Shown piece after piece: positions 34,032-46,149 of a DNA stretch of 64,000 nucleotides. The DNA comes from Hydractinia symbiolongicarpus (taxonomy: Eukaryota > Cnidaria > Hydrozoa > Anthoathecata > Hydractiniidae). A program made the translations under genes and the position numbers. The first letter of the stretch is position 1. Each line of letters opens with the position of its first letter. A model generated the notes under the pieces. That model saw nothing but the letters and a program-made list of their open reading frames with translations, made no database searches and was not told where the DNA came from. The stretch spans positions 10,515,501-10,579,500 of the forward strand of contig NC_079881.1 of assembly GCF_029227915.1 (NCBI RefSeq). Direction: 5' to 3'.

Positions 34032-37000
34032 TATTCATGGTAATATGATATAAACTTCTGTTTTAAAATCATCAGGTTTTACATATGAAACGTAATACGA
34101 CTACACAAAATGACCCCTGCTTTTTAATATATATTGTCTTAACAACTTCTCTTCTTAAAAAGATTGTTTTTATTCTTTTAGGTCTGTCTACAGGGAAATA
34201 AATAAGGTTAATTTTGTTTACGCGAAGCGAATTAGAAATTAATTTCTTCTGTCAGTGACTGTCAGTGATTCAATAAATAGCATGTATACATTTTTGCTGG
34301 ATTTATTTGCGGCTTTTTAGATTTCGTTACAGGTTATTTTCACCCAAATCATAAAAGATAAAATAAACACACAAAAACCTCATCTTTAACAAATTTCCCT
34401 AACAATTCATCTTTAATAAATAAACAAAAATCTTGAATAAAAAAAGGTTTTTAGTATCTGCTTTCACAAATATATAACAATAATAAATTACCTTAAAAAT
34501 ACAGTATAAGGACTTGACAGTACCAAAATTGAATTTTCGCATGTGTTGTATTATTTCGTTGATAGATTACAAATATTTTAAGTTAGATAAATTTCATTAA
34601 GGATGTAGAAAGTTAAAAAATTAATCATTCTGACGCAGCTTGTTCGATATAACTATCTCATGACCAGTAAGAGTGAACGGCCATTGAAACTGGAGTAAAA
34701 GAAGATGAAAAAAGCATTCCCTTTACAAGATTGTTTTGATCATTGCAGCTTGTACTTAGGTGTTTGAACTTTTACTTTAGATTTTAAGTATGCAGGCCTA
34801 GGCAGACGTTATAGTTTCAGTAAAACCAAAGACTTTTAGAAAGTTCAGAGTGAATAAGGATTTATTTGATCATTTTTTTGAAAACTGGTGATCTTAAAAG
34901 AACGTCATCTTTACGACATAAAAATAAGGCTTAAGCATAGTGGGAAATTTTTAAATTGTAGTGACAATCAACTAGCGAAGCAACTTGCCGAAACAGCTGC
35001 GGCGAAGTCCCTGGAGGCCAAGGCATTTTTAGAGTCCTAAAACACGTAAAACGGCTATACCTTGGACTTCAGAAAAGCTTTGTTCTTCTTCTCTTTCAAC
35101 TGCATCATAGTCTCCTTCCATGTTTAAAAGAACTTGAAAAGGTTGTTTCCCGTTTCCTGAAAAAATGAAATGGGCTAGAAAAAAAATTAAATTTAAAAGG
35201 CTCTATATCGTCGGAAAGTGCAACGTTTTTGGTTCTCTGGTTGGATAACATCAATTTTCATGCAGTGATAGCCCCCCTCCCGCCTGCGTAGTTCAAAATG
35301 AACATTAAATATTCTAGGACTCCCCATTTAAGTCATGTTTCCACTTTGAAATAATAGGCAGGGGTATATCCCTCGATATTTGTGAGGCCATCCATCTAAA
35401 ATCCATGTATCCATCTATCTTTATCACCTTGCCACGCATATACATAAATTTCAAATGTGTTTTAGCTACTTAGATATTGAGACAAAGGCAGATTTCTTCA
35501 TTTTTTGAATATGGATAATAGAATGAACGGTCAAGCAGGCATCGTTTAAAATTTGCAAGTCGCATTCCATAGCACGGTTTCACAACGAAGTGGATTGCGT
35601 CGGGGCCTGTGAATGCCCCAAAATTTGTAAAAAATGGCCATGTTAGATTTAGGCCAAATTAGCTTTTTTGTCTCAACATATTTTGTCAAAGATTGTAGCC
35701 AAAAGCAATTGGATGTAAATTTCACAGCTCAGCGCCGGAATATTAAACTTTAAATTGTTCCTGTAAAAATAAGGGTAATCAGGACTTTATGACGATTACA
35801 ATTTAAGTGTTCGTGTGCACGACATGGTACTCACATGAGTAAGAGCTTCCTTGAAAAAGCCGGAGTTCGATTTATTTTCTTTAATACTTAGAAAGAAAAG
35901 TTATGTTTAATTCTTTAAAAAAAATAAAAAAAATACATCAAAAACAAACAAAAAAATTAAAAATAGTAAAACTCGACTAGGTTAATTTTAATATGAATCA
36001 CCATTCGCCGTGTGATCGGTTCCCTTGATGAGTACAACGGGAAGTTCAAGCTATGGCAGCATGCTTTATGGCCGATTTAAGGTGGTGTTGGTCATTTTAA
36101 AGGAGATTTGTAGGTCATTTCTTGACCTTTTTCGTTTCTAAAAGCTTTGGACTTCGCATGTTAAGATAAATATATTATAACTTTTTCGAGACATGTATAA
36201 ATCCTAAAGAATCAATTTTAAGATTGTGACTACGAACGTAGATTTTGAGGGAGCATCAAAACCAGCTAGCTAGCTATAGCTAGCCTTATTTATTCCCACT
36301 TATTTAAGGTTTTTATTCGATAAACGAGCTCTTTATTTTAGCTACTTTATTTATTTTTATGTTAACGTCGTGGCTATCCAGGTTAGCTTTTCAGCTGATA
36401 AAAAGAGTAAAAGTAATGAAATACAGTTTGGCTGCAACAAAATTATTAGCTACACTTTTTGTTTCTATCATGAAAACTTATTCCACCAAATTAATTACAG
36501 GTCTCTCATTGATAACATTTATATTGTATATCTTTATAAATATGAATGATAATAATAATAATAATAAAAATATTTGCTGAGCAATTATTTTAACTAGACG
36601 GGGTAGCAACGCGCTGTTTCCTTTACTTTTACTTAAACCGAATTTGCATAATGTTTTATTAAAAGGGTATTACGGCTATACAGATGAGCAACACCATTTA
36701 CCTTGACTAAGTGCTCAGCTTGGTGTCATGATAAGTTTTTAAACTTCGCAGAATTTTTTTTCGCCAAATGTAAAAAATTTAGCGTTTGCTTTTGCTATCA
36801 TGGGGGTAACAACAGGTTTTTATAATGTCATTTCATTTCGGCTAAAGATTCAGGAAAGTTATTTTTTTAAAAATACAATACACCTGAAACACAATTTACG
36901 ACATGGTGCATAGCTGTACTAAAGCGCCTTTTCGCTGACTGGGTCACCCATTTATTCATGGCTAAACCCAGCTATTCTTTTTTATTTATTATGGTAACTG

Positions 37001-37458
37001 CTTCGCCAATGCTTGAGAAAAGATATTTCGTAGAGAATACTAGGTTAATACAAAACTTTACATTTGGCAAAGCAATGGCAATTCAGGGTTAATAGTTCGC
37101 AATCTTGAATTCCTCATCGTGAATAAAAATATGCGCTTTTTAATATTTTATTTCACAATTTGAATGATTCTTGAGGTCCTTTTTAGTAAGCTTTAATTTC
37201 GCAAACGTTTTTTTTCTTCAGCTTCCTTTTTGATTACCAGGCGTTATAAGTTTTTATTAAACACTGCCAACTACATATTGTTAAGATAAGTTAGGCTGCA
37301 AGTGAATCCTTGGTTAAAGTGAAGGAATTTAACATACAATTCTGATTCTAATTACCATGCAATATTTAAATGCTTTGCATTACGTGAGTAGATAGACGTT
37401 AATCCTGAGAAAATGCAATCACACCTACGTGAATCAAATTTTGGCATAAAAAAGATAT
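34032..37458. other. Gene-poor interval
   Basis: Apart from one weak minus-strand exon candidate (35028-35156), I see no gene. Short AT-rich frames dominate. CTAGCTAGCTATAGCTAGCC at about 36270 is a small palindrome. Confidence 0.4.
35028..35156 (-). CDS. Possible isolated exon, unidentified protein
   Basis: On the minus strand, TTTTTTCAG is followed by an open frame reading GNGKQPFQVLLNMEGDYDAV and then EREEEQSFSEVQG. It either reads on to a stop at 35028-35030 or is spliced at AAG|GTATAG (exon end 35061). The acceptor is good and the composition is protein-like and acidic. I do not recognise the protein and found no partner exon, so it may be chance. Confidence 0.22.
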
Positions 37459-40365
37459 TTAATGCTTATTGCTATCTCTTCCGAGGAGAGTCATTTCGTA
37501 ATAATCTTCTCTGTTTCTCTTTGCACTGACTAACTCAATTACATTCACCACAATTGCTGCAAGGAGAACCACTACACCGATACAGGAAACGACATAGGAA
37601 TACCCAATACGTTCTGACATTGTCATGGCATCCAGAAGATTTCGAAAACTTTCATTTCCAATTGTCAATGTCGTTTTTAAATGGCTTGTTATCTGGTCAT
37701 AGTGTTCCTGAACTTTGATATTTTCTCGTAAAATGATTTTACAAGCGATTCCAGAAGAAGCTAAAAAGCAAACATTTAGCTCGATTACAGAGATTACAAA
37801 AACAGAATTTGTCAATTTCTTGGTTATAAAATTTGTCAATTTCTCGGATTGTGCACTTGAACTACACAAATTTTTGAAGAATAATGATCCATGTCAATAT
37901 TCTTTTTATGTATTTTAAAACACTAATTTTTAACGAAGCATTATTATAGAAAAAACTGTGTTAAAAGACTGGTAAATATTTTAAATCCATCAATTCGTAT
38001 GATTTAATCCTAGCCATTAGAGGAAATGATAAAAAAGTACTCAAAAAAAACTATCGAAAATTGTGAAAAAATTCTTTTAAATCTGCCACAGCCTTACCTT
38101 TTACAAATCAAATCTACTTCAAGGACTCTTGCAAAAAAATAAAATTTTTATAACAATCGAATTAATTTATCGTTTATTAAAAGCAAACCTAAAGGAAGTT
38201 CAAGATGCTTGTTTTTTACAGTTATACTTCGACAAAAGAACATGTGACTATCAAGGCGCTCATTGGACATGGTGAAAAGTTTAAAAGCCTGAACAAAGAT
38301 GTGACACTTTTAAGAGAAGGACAACTAGAACGTTTTCTAAAGAAAATTAAAAATGATGGCCTTTCTTGCAGACTGTGACGATAATATTATTTGTCCTAGT
38401 ACTCATCTTCTGCCAAAACCTACAGTCTTTCTGAACTGTATAAGCTAAAAATTACTAAAGGGACATTTCAACCCGATGTGAGATTTCCATGTAAACACTA
38501 TTCACCCCCTTAATAAACAACCCTCGAGATTAAATGCAAATAAAACATCCTATAAACAATCACATTGTTCATTGCGGTGTAGAATTTCATTTCGCTCACA
38601 CGATCTTCTGTTCATTATCGCCAATATTTCCCTTTTTCTTTCTTTTCTCTGTTTGTCACCTCTCTGTGATTTCATGTAGTGATAATTCTCTACTTTTTCA
38701 CATGTAGTGTGTCATAATAATAAAATTGTACAAAAATTTAGCTTTTGTTTATTGTTTTTCATACCACATGCTGTAAATATTTGGATTGAGGGTGACATTA
38801 GGGTACGTCACAACATGCATCAATTAAAAAATGCGTAGATTTTATTACAATATTAGATAAAAAAGAGTTCATAAAAAAAAAGATTACAAAAAACACAAAC
38901 CTGATAGTCCAATGAAAAGAACAGTAAAAGTTAAAGTTATGTGTTTCTTTGAAACATGACAACATGGAACTTTTGTGAATGAAGTAATCAATGCCAATAT
39001 TGTAAAAATGACGGCAATAGCCATGCATAAATAGGCATCATCGAGTGCTGAAACAAGATCAAATATTATTTAAAAATATGGAACAAATATCGTTCTATAT
39101 TTAATAGTACTGTCTTAATGACAAAAGAAGTTCTTGTTGTCTTTATAACTGCAAAGCCGTTGGTATAGTCTCCAATCACAGAAAAAAATGTTAAACATTT
39201 CCAAGAAATGTAGTGCTTTTAATTATCTGGCAGGTAAATACACGGAGACCTACAATATTTTGGGACTGTGTTAGTCTATAGAATTTTCTTATTTTTATAA
39301 TAATAAGGTTTATTTTATTATTACTTCAAAAAAATTATGAGAAACAACAGAATTTGCGAAATTTGCTAAATCAATTGAACCATTTTTTTAAAAAAATTGT
39401 TGCGTTGCAATAAAGTGGCTTTTAACAGAATGAAAAATTTTCTACCGTGCCGGATTTGAACCAGCGACCTAAGGATAACTGGCAATATCATCTACAGTCC
39501 TCCGCTCTACCAACTGAGCTATCAGTGGACACTAGCGGCAAGAAAACTTACACTTATATAGAGCATTGATTTGAGACATTATTTGATTTAATGAGCATTA
39601 CAACTACATTTGAAGCACGAGGTATGGTTTAATTAACTGAATAAAGGAAGGTAATTAGACAGTGCTTATTTAATTGTTAATAAAATCTCGAGAAATAGGA
39701 AAGTAAGGAAATGCGCGCTAGATGTTTTAATAAGAAAATCGCTTTTTAGATTTTGATGCTCAATTAACTTTAGACCTTCTAAAAAAGAAACTGGGAAACA
39801 ATTGATAAAAACTTATCGTACCCTTAAAGTAAATGTCAATCTCCTCTTTTGCTAATATCCCGACAAAACTATTTGTAATGAAGATTGATTTCATTTTCTC
39901 CTTGCTGTGACATTGTAACATATCGCCCATATTCTCTTGAATTTTTCGATTAACCTCAATCAACTTGTCTTTGCCTTTTGTTAGCTGTACTGAAACACAT
40001 ATTTCTTTTAACCCAAAGTTTGTTTTGCATTCAAGAGTTATGCCTTCATAAACACCATCTTCGTTTATAAATTCAGTAATTTTTTTAGTAACTGACTTAT
40101 TCAGTAGCATTTCTCCTCCATGTGGGTCACCACTGTTTGGTGGGGTAGCAATCACTCTGTTATACGGTGTGGAATTGTTTTTATTTGCCATCAGTTGAAC
40201 AATAGAATCGAATTTTACGGTCACTGTTATTACAATCCAGTTATAAGATGTTACTCCCAGGATAAATGCTATACAAGCAACTGACAGGAATATGACAGCT
40301 ACAACTGACAGAATTTGGAATGCTGCCATGTTGTGGGCGCTGTATCTATGAGGAAGAGAAGACAT
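37459..40365 (-). CDS. Four-transmembrane protein of unknown family, three exons
   Basis: Coding exons on the minus strand are 40365-39822, 39047-38901 and 37760-37459, with GT/AG introns whose phases join exactly, giving 330 residues. Helix 1 is about residues 13-44 (AAFQILSVVAVIFLSVACIA). A large loop (about 45-180) has two Cys (ECKTNFGLKEICVS). Exon 2 carries helix 2 (MAIAVIFTILALITSF) and most of helix 3 (ITLTFTVLFIGLS). Exon 3 completes helix 3 and carries a second loop of about 60 residues, helix 4 (VVSCIGVVVLLAAIVVNVIE) and a short tail. The topology recalls claudin- or tetraspanin-type proteins, but the claudin W-GLW-C-C motif and tetraspanin CCG are absent. The exon joins are my reconstruction. 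The introns hold a tRNA-Tyr and an antisense Penelope fragment. Function unknown. Confidence 0.72.
38205..38470 (+). pseudogene. Penelope-like element, N-terminal reverse transcriptase fragment
   Basis: The plus-strand frame from 38205 reads ALIGHGEKFKSLNKDVTL, then REGQLERFLKKIKNDGLS, to a stop at 38376. This is the region before the fingers of Penelope-type reverse transcriptases. Beyond the stop, decayed SAKTYSL-like sequence suggests continuation in another frame to about 38470. It lies antisense in the second intron of the four-helix gene. Confidence 0.65.
39441..39528 (-). tRNA. tRNA-Tyr (GTA) with ~15-base intron
   Basis: Minus strand: box A TAGCTCAGTTGG, anticodon loop CTGTAGA interrupted after position 37 by an intron of about 15 bases, box B GGTTCAAATCC, and a T run just downstream as terminator. 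The D, anticodon and T arms pair well, and GCGGAGGACTGTAG is the classic tyrosine tRNA core. The acceptor stem (CCACTGA with ACGGTAG) has mismatches at 2:71 and 7:66, so it could be a decaying copy. It sits in the first intron of the four-helix membrane gene on the same strand. Confidence 0.85.
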
Positions 40366-42164
40366 TAATACGGCGATGTATTACTGTGGTGACTCAATTG
40401 CGATTCTAATCCAAATAGGTTAAGTAATTGCATTAATCTAAGTAGAGTGATAACATTTTAACCTAACTGTTCTATTGCGTATGATGTTACCAGAAGTTTC
40501 CTTTGACGAGATTGTTTTTCCTTGAAAAAAAGACAATGTTGCTAGGTCTTGTTTATAAACTCCCGTTGATAAATTAGGCCCGATTCCTTTTAACAATTTT
40601 AACCAAAATTATGCAAAAAAAATCTGTATAACAGAAAGACTTTTTCTCATATTATATAAAAGATATTTTCGCTTTCTGGGCCGTTTTACACATTTTTATA
40701 GGCGCCTTTAACGTTTGGGATACCAAACGCTATTGTGTACATTTTTCATGGATTCAATTTCAGGACCCCATGCAGAAAACATCAGTAGTGTGTTGAGGAT
40801 ATACTAAGTATTGTTATAGATGCTTACTAGTCGTAATATAAATGAAGCCTGCACTTCGTCTACTAGTCGGCCAACACCGCGTCATGATAAATCAATCGTT
40901 GAATCATTGCTAGAAAGCTGAAAAAAGCAAATGCGATATACCCTGATTTAGGTGCCACCATGTGTATATCACACTAATGACAAATTCCACTTATATATAA
41001 TAACTCATTACCTATATTTGTCGATTTCAAAAATTTTTGGCAACGATCGAGTTTTGAAAAAGGCGGCCAATTTGAAAGATGTTGAGTTGGGATGATGTTT
41101 TTTGGAGAAAGTCCTTTTATGAACGTCAAGACCTTTTTAACTTTTGGAATCTTAAACCAAACGTTAAGTTTGAGCCTCAACCGTACATCCAGGATACAAG
41201 CAAACTGTTAATTTATGTTTTACTCTGAACGTTCCATTTAGTTTTCTCATCTCAGCCAGAACTATTAATTACTTTGGTCATAATGTTTTATAAATATTTG
41301 AAGATTAAACTTCTGTTATCTCTTGCTTTGTGTTACCTCCAAACTAAATTTTCAGACTGAGGGAGACTCACTCCGGTCTAAAATTAGTTAACCGATCAGT
41401 TTTGCCACGATCCACCTTATCCTCCACCATAATGTTTTCAACAATTGTACATATTTATGAACACATATATATTTTCTAGCGGGTTTTATTCTCTATACAT
41501 GTGTCACAGAAACGCATAAATAATTGCTGTTGAAGTGTCAAATTAAGATTAAGAATAAACCAATCAAAATGATTCTAAAAATTCGATAACCAATGAAGCA
41601 TAAATACTTACTTAGTGATGAATAATAACTTATCAAAATTATTAAATTCAAATCACTAAATTATTGAGAAAATTTACGGACATTTAATGCCATAGTGTTT
41701 AAACGTACCATGGACACCGAAAAGCTAAATATTAGTAGGTCAATAGATTAAAAGTCCCTGTGTTGATACATTTCAATTTATTTGCACTTTAAATAAATTT
41801 ATGATTCTCTAGCCAACTCCTATCGTATTTCAACCTTGATCCCAGGACCTGTCTCTTTTTACATATCAGACGCCGAGATGAATAGCGTTATAAGTGAAGC
41901 GCTGATGAGAGACAAAAAGTCTTGGGGAGGTACGAGGTTGATCGTATTTGTCTGTCGGCGGGAAAAATTTGTTTCACAGATAAATAAAATAGCAAATGCT
42001 ATAATTCTATTGTTTTTACGGACAAATTTCCGTTCGTTTTTCCACACGACTAGTCTTAAATAACAATAGCTACCTGTATTTTGTCTATTCAAAATGGTTT
42101 GCGCGTATTGCCCCTCTGCAAAGCAATTTACTTTGTTAAGTAAAAAAACATAGCTAAACTGTGT
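40366..42164. other. Gene-poor interval upstream of the four-helix gene
   Basis: It should contain the promoter of the minus-strand gene starting at 40365. No exon or known element is recognised. Confidence 0.4.
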
Positions 42165-42233
42165 GGTTAAAGATGGTAGCTGGTAGCTGCAGCGTGCCAA
42201 TCATCGTAAATTTTACCACGGGCTAACGGCTGT
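42165..42233 (+). mobile_element. 3' end fragment of the short Helitron-like family
   Basis: GGTAGCTGGTAGCTGCAGCG and then ATTTTACCACGGGCTAACGGCT match the family's internal GGTAGCTTAGCTGCGC and terminal CCACGGGCTAACG. The left hairpin arm is lost. Confidence 0.45.
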
Positions 42234-42591
42234 GAATAGGTCGTGGTGTTATATTTACTTAGAGGAATAGTGATTCGGTAATGGACACTAATTTTAAGTT
42301 TGCAGCCAAAGCATGGTCAAAACTAGAAATTACTTTTTGGCATCTTATTTTTACTTGAGTTGTATTTTATATTTAATTAAAATTTTAAATTTTGCGCTTG
42401 ATTTTAAAATAAAGATCTTTGGCAAATGTTTTGCGGTAATTTGGAGGGTTTAGACTTACTTAAAGCATGCTATAAATTTAAGGCATCATTTAAAGCAAGT
42501 ATTAACAAGTTTTTACTTGTCGTATAAAAGGAATTTGCTTTAGCTGAAATCTGACTTGTGAAAATACTAAGTATGCTGTATTGAAGTGTGA

Positions 42592-42652
42592 CACCCTTCC
42601 CCACCCTTCCCCACCCTTCCCCCCCCTCCCCCTCCCCCCCCCCTCCTTAAAC
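42592..42652 (+). repeat. C-rich low-complexity tract
   Basis: Repeated CCCTTCCCCA units grade into C8-C11 runs. The opposite strand is quadruplex-capable. Confidence 0.85.
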
Positions 42653-43294
42653 TACATATAACTAAAAAAACAATCAAACATTATCAAAGTATCTCACCTT
42701 TACACGTATGGTTATGACTTTGATTCACATAAGTTTTGTCTCCTTCACTAAGATGAAAATAAATCAAATATTAATAATTCAATAAATTTTTATTGATGTT
42801 GTTTTCAATAAAACATGAATACTTGAATACTTGTGATAAATGCAAATATGATATTAGCAATGAAGATTTTAGTAAAAAAGGTCAGCAAAAATGTGTTGCT
42901 TTATCTGACTTTAGCAACAAGACAATAATTAATATAAAATCAATCTTGACAGAACCATATTCCATAATATGTATCTTAAAATTAGATAAACAAGAAGCAA
43001 AATAAAGACAAAGCTCTATATTGACACCGTTACGTATTTCTTGCAATAAATATATTTTATCTTTCTTTCTGGCCAGTCGTAATGTATACTAAAAATACGC
43101 TATTTTTTATAAATAATGCTTACTTATTATAGGGCAGAATAACTTACCCTGAAAGGACGGGTGTCGCAGAAATCAGGACAATATTTGGCAAAACAGCTTC
43201 ACAGTTAGGTCGTCACATCTCTTGAGGACTAGGTTGCCATGAAAAGTAAAGTTTAGTAGCGAATCTGGAAAATGGGCTATTTTTTATTAAAAAA

Positions 43295-45387
43295 GTGTCG
43301 GACGGAAAAATCGATACTTGAATAGGCTATAAAAAACAATCTGCAAATAATTACGGTTTCCCTATGCGTTTATTCTATTGCCTGAGGGCTGGTTTAGTTT
43401 GGGTAAAAAGGATGTGATCATACTAGATACTGACAGGGAAGGATTTAGAGCTGGATTTTAGTGTCGGACGAAATCGATAAAAAAAGAACTTTTGAAAATT
43501 TCGATTCACTACACGTTTCTATCGAAAGTAAGAGAAAGAAAGATGCAGTAGAGATATATATTTGTACTGAAACGTTTCCTCTTTCTTTTGAACAGTATTT
43601 GGAAAATTTTACAATTTTTGAACTTTGTATATTAACAAATTTCTTCAGCAATGTAATAAAGTGTCGGACGGAAGCTGAATTTTAGTTTCGGACGGAAGAA
43701 AATAAATGTCTCTATTCTCGCAAAAAAACATGACAGAACGTTGATTTATATGGAAACGCAATTAATTCAAGAAATTATCTAAAGATGAGTTAGGCTTGTC
43801 CAGTTTAAATTGAACTTTTAAAAATCTTCCGTCCGACACTAAAGTAAGAAAATAAATAGAGCTTTTTAAAAATGAATGTTAGCTCGAACTTTAGTTCAAT
43901 CTTTAAAAAAAACAAAATCATCGTAAATAAATGGCAAGGAACATCATAAATAACTTGATAAAATACAGTTTTGAAGGCTGCAGTTTCGTTCGTTAGGATA
44001 AGAATATTAACCTTTTTCCGTCCAACACTAAAATAAAAAGACAAGTTTTTATCTAGTTTTAACGGAGAAAAACAATTCATCCAAGTCCACCTTAAAACTG
44101 GGAATAACTAGACATAAAAACATTCTTCGTGAAACCAATTTTTGCAGGATAGACATTCTAACCAATCCGTAGTGTTATCTGAATGATAGGAAGCAAAACA
44201 CTTTGCACATTGGTTCTCTTCAACTGTAGTCGAAACGTTATGATCACAGATCAAGCCACCAGCCTTGCTGTACCAATGAGTGTAATACGGCTCCTCATCA
44301 GCAGCAGTTTTGTAAAATGCAATTGAGGAATCACCACGTTGGTTGATTGACCTCTCAAACTTGTGAATCTTGAGGGTTTCGGGGATGGGAGAAGCGGCTT
44401 CTATACCTTCCGGCTCCGTGATTTCCGACTCACTCGGCATGTAGACAGTGATCACAGATGGAACAAACTGCGAGGCAGCTTCGGCAAATTCTTTCGGGTT
44501 GTAAATCACAGCCTTGTTTGATTTCACCTTCCAAAAAACGACATTTTTTAGCGTACCTCCAACCCCATCCATCGGTCCTTTTCCGTGGTGACGCTCATTG
44601 TAGAACCAACTCAAACTTTTATCAGCGAGGATGGTAGCAGATAGAATCTTGAACACGAAACGCGAACGAAATTGGGAGCCCATTCCATCACTCCAAACGA
44701 TTAGGCGATGAAATTTCCGTTTAGTCCATTCTTCAGCAATCTCCACAACTTGTTTCAAGGAGCTCATCGAAGTTATGCGATTGTGATCTGAACTTTCGGT
44801 AATAACGACAATGCTTTTATGATCTAGCTTTTGCTCTTCGTCCAGGAAATAACAGCATGATGTAAATAAGGAGAAGCTCTGGTGACCAAAATAAGCGCTC
44901 TGAATTTCGTCCTGCTGATCGTTCTTATAGTTTTCTGCAAAATCTACGACGTTCGAAAGTTCTAAAATAGCTTAAAGAGCAATGGAGTGACATTATTTAT
45001 TTTAGTGTCGGACGGAAAAAAAGGAATCGCTTTAAAATAGTCTTCACATTGAAAAATCTTGACAAGTTATGGATGTATTATCTGTGTTTCTTTTCTCCGA
45101 AAGGGTTTATTTGATACTTAGCAACAATTTCGGTTTTAATAAGCTTTCTTATAAACCGTGAAAAATATTCAAAGTTTTGTGTATTTAGAAGTTCTTGAAA
45201 GTATTCATTTTTATTGGACGCACTTTAATTAAAACAGCTTTATTTCAATCTATTTTTTTAATTATTTATCTTTTTTGGACAGTTTTTTAATCCCTCCTCC
45301 AACTCAAACAGATTTGAGACGTTCAAAAACTTCCTTTTTAAAAAGAAACGCCGGTAAAAGGCTATAATGAAAATTTCCGTCCGACAC
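43295..45387. repeat. Dispersed 13-bp motif GTGTCGGACGGAA, eight copies
   Basis: Plus-orientation copies start at 43295, 43461 (GTGTCGGACGAAA), 43661, 43685 (GTTTCGGACGGAA) and 45005. Minus-orientation copies lie at 43827-43839, 44015-44027 (one change, CAACAC) and 45375-45387. Most are preceded by TTTTA or TAA. I noticed no other copies in the window. They look like transposase-binding or terminal repeats. Confidence 0.85.
44108..44961 (-). CDS. DDE-type transposase C-terminal part with truncated PHD-like finger
   Basis: After a likely acceptor (GCTATTTTAG) the minus-strand frame opens NVVDFAENYKNDQQDEIQSA, with an Asp suited to be the first catalytic residue. LIVWSDGMGSQFRSRFVFKI has the second, and SWFYNERHHGKGPMDGVGG has a likely catalytic Glu. 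FAENY, SDG-x-x-x-Q-(F/Y)-R and HGKG-x-x-DG mark a recurrent family of unnamed invertebrate proteins that I infer to be transposases. The C terminus, CAKCFASYHSDNTTDWLEC then CKNWFHEEC, resembles the first part of a PHD finger but stops before the final C-x-x-C. About 285 codons are open without a break, so decay is slight. The N-terminal exon(s) are not found nearby. It lies in the motif-bounded element 43294-45388. Confidence 0.72.
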
Positions 45388-45388
45388 T

Positions 45389-46149
45389 AAATTTTTCAAG
45401 AGAGTTGTACAAATGGTGCAAAATGTACGAAAAAGTAGGACCTGCCTTGGTTATTTTCCCATAGCATAAGCCTAATTAAAACTAAATCAAATGTTAACGG
45501 GTGTTTTTGTAGACTTTTTATTTTTGACCTAAATGATGACCAATTCTCAAATAGCCCCAAAATTGAAATTTATCAGATTCGCTTTACCCATTTACTAACC
45601 ATACAGATATAACAGATGAGAAAAAGACACAATGAGATAATTTTTATATTTAAAATCCTACTGTTTAAGCAAACAATGCGGAGAAGGAGGGTCACTGGTT
45701 TCTAGTTCTTCTTGAGCTAATTTCGCAAAAACGACTTATTACCGATTCTCACTGTATAGAATTGCCACAATTTTAGCCTAGCCTTAAAAATAATTTTCCT
45801 GCATAATTTTCTTTATTGTATGCATATCAGAAAAAATCGTGATTTCTTTAAGAAATACTAAATAAAATAAGAATCCCTAATAAATGTACCATGATAAGGG
45901 GTTATTCGTTAAGTGAAGAACGATGGCTAGCCAAGAATTACCTGCTATTTCTTGGTGATAATAAAGTGACTCTTTAAATGTGCTCAGTCTATTACCCCAA
46001 AAAGGCGGCCTTCGAAAAATTTTGTAAAACAGCTAGCTGCAGCTAGCTATCTTAAATAAAAGCTATAAAAACGTACCAAAACAGCTTTAGCTATCTACTA
46101 TATTTCTTCTATTTAAAATTTCAGGCCTGCTATAAATCATGTAAAAAAT
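45389..46149. other. Non-coding interval
   Basis: No gene or element is recognised. A GCTAGCTGCAGCTAGCT palindrome lies at about 46030. Confidence 0.4.

Larger units (their letters stand above)
43294..45388. mobile_element. Putative DNA transposon with GTGTCGGACGGAA ends
   Basis: The outer ends are inverted copies of AGTGTCGGACGGAAA (left from 43294, right ending 45388). Six more copies lie inside. The element encloses a minus-strand DDE transposase exon (44108-44961). At 2.1 kb it has no room for the missing N-terminal half, so it is an internally deleted copy or a cluster of related small elements. A target duplication is not evident. The superfamily cannot be named from the ends. Confidence 0.6.

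Noticed and set aside
34860-35035. Plus-strand frame ending LAKQLAETAAAKSLEAKAFL
   Set aside because: It looks helical, but I found no start or acceptor, and a stop lies shortly upstream.
42793-43005. Open frame with CDKCKYDISNEDFSKKGQQKC resembling a zinc ribbon
   Set aside because: The cysteine spacing fits no zinc family I can name, there is no in-frame promoter or splice context, and the upstream ATG is weak.
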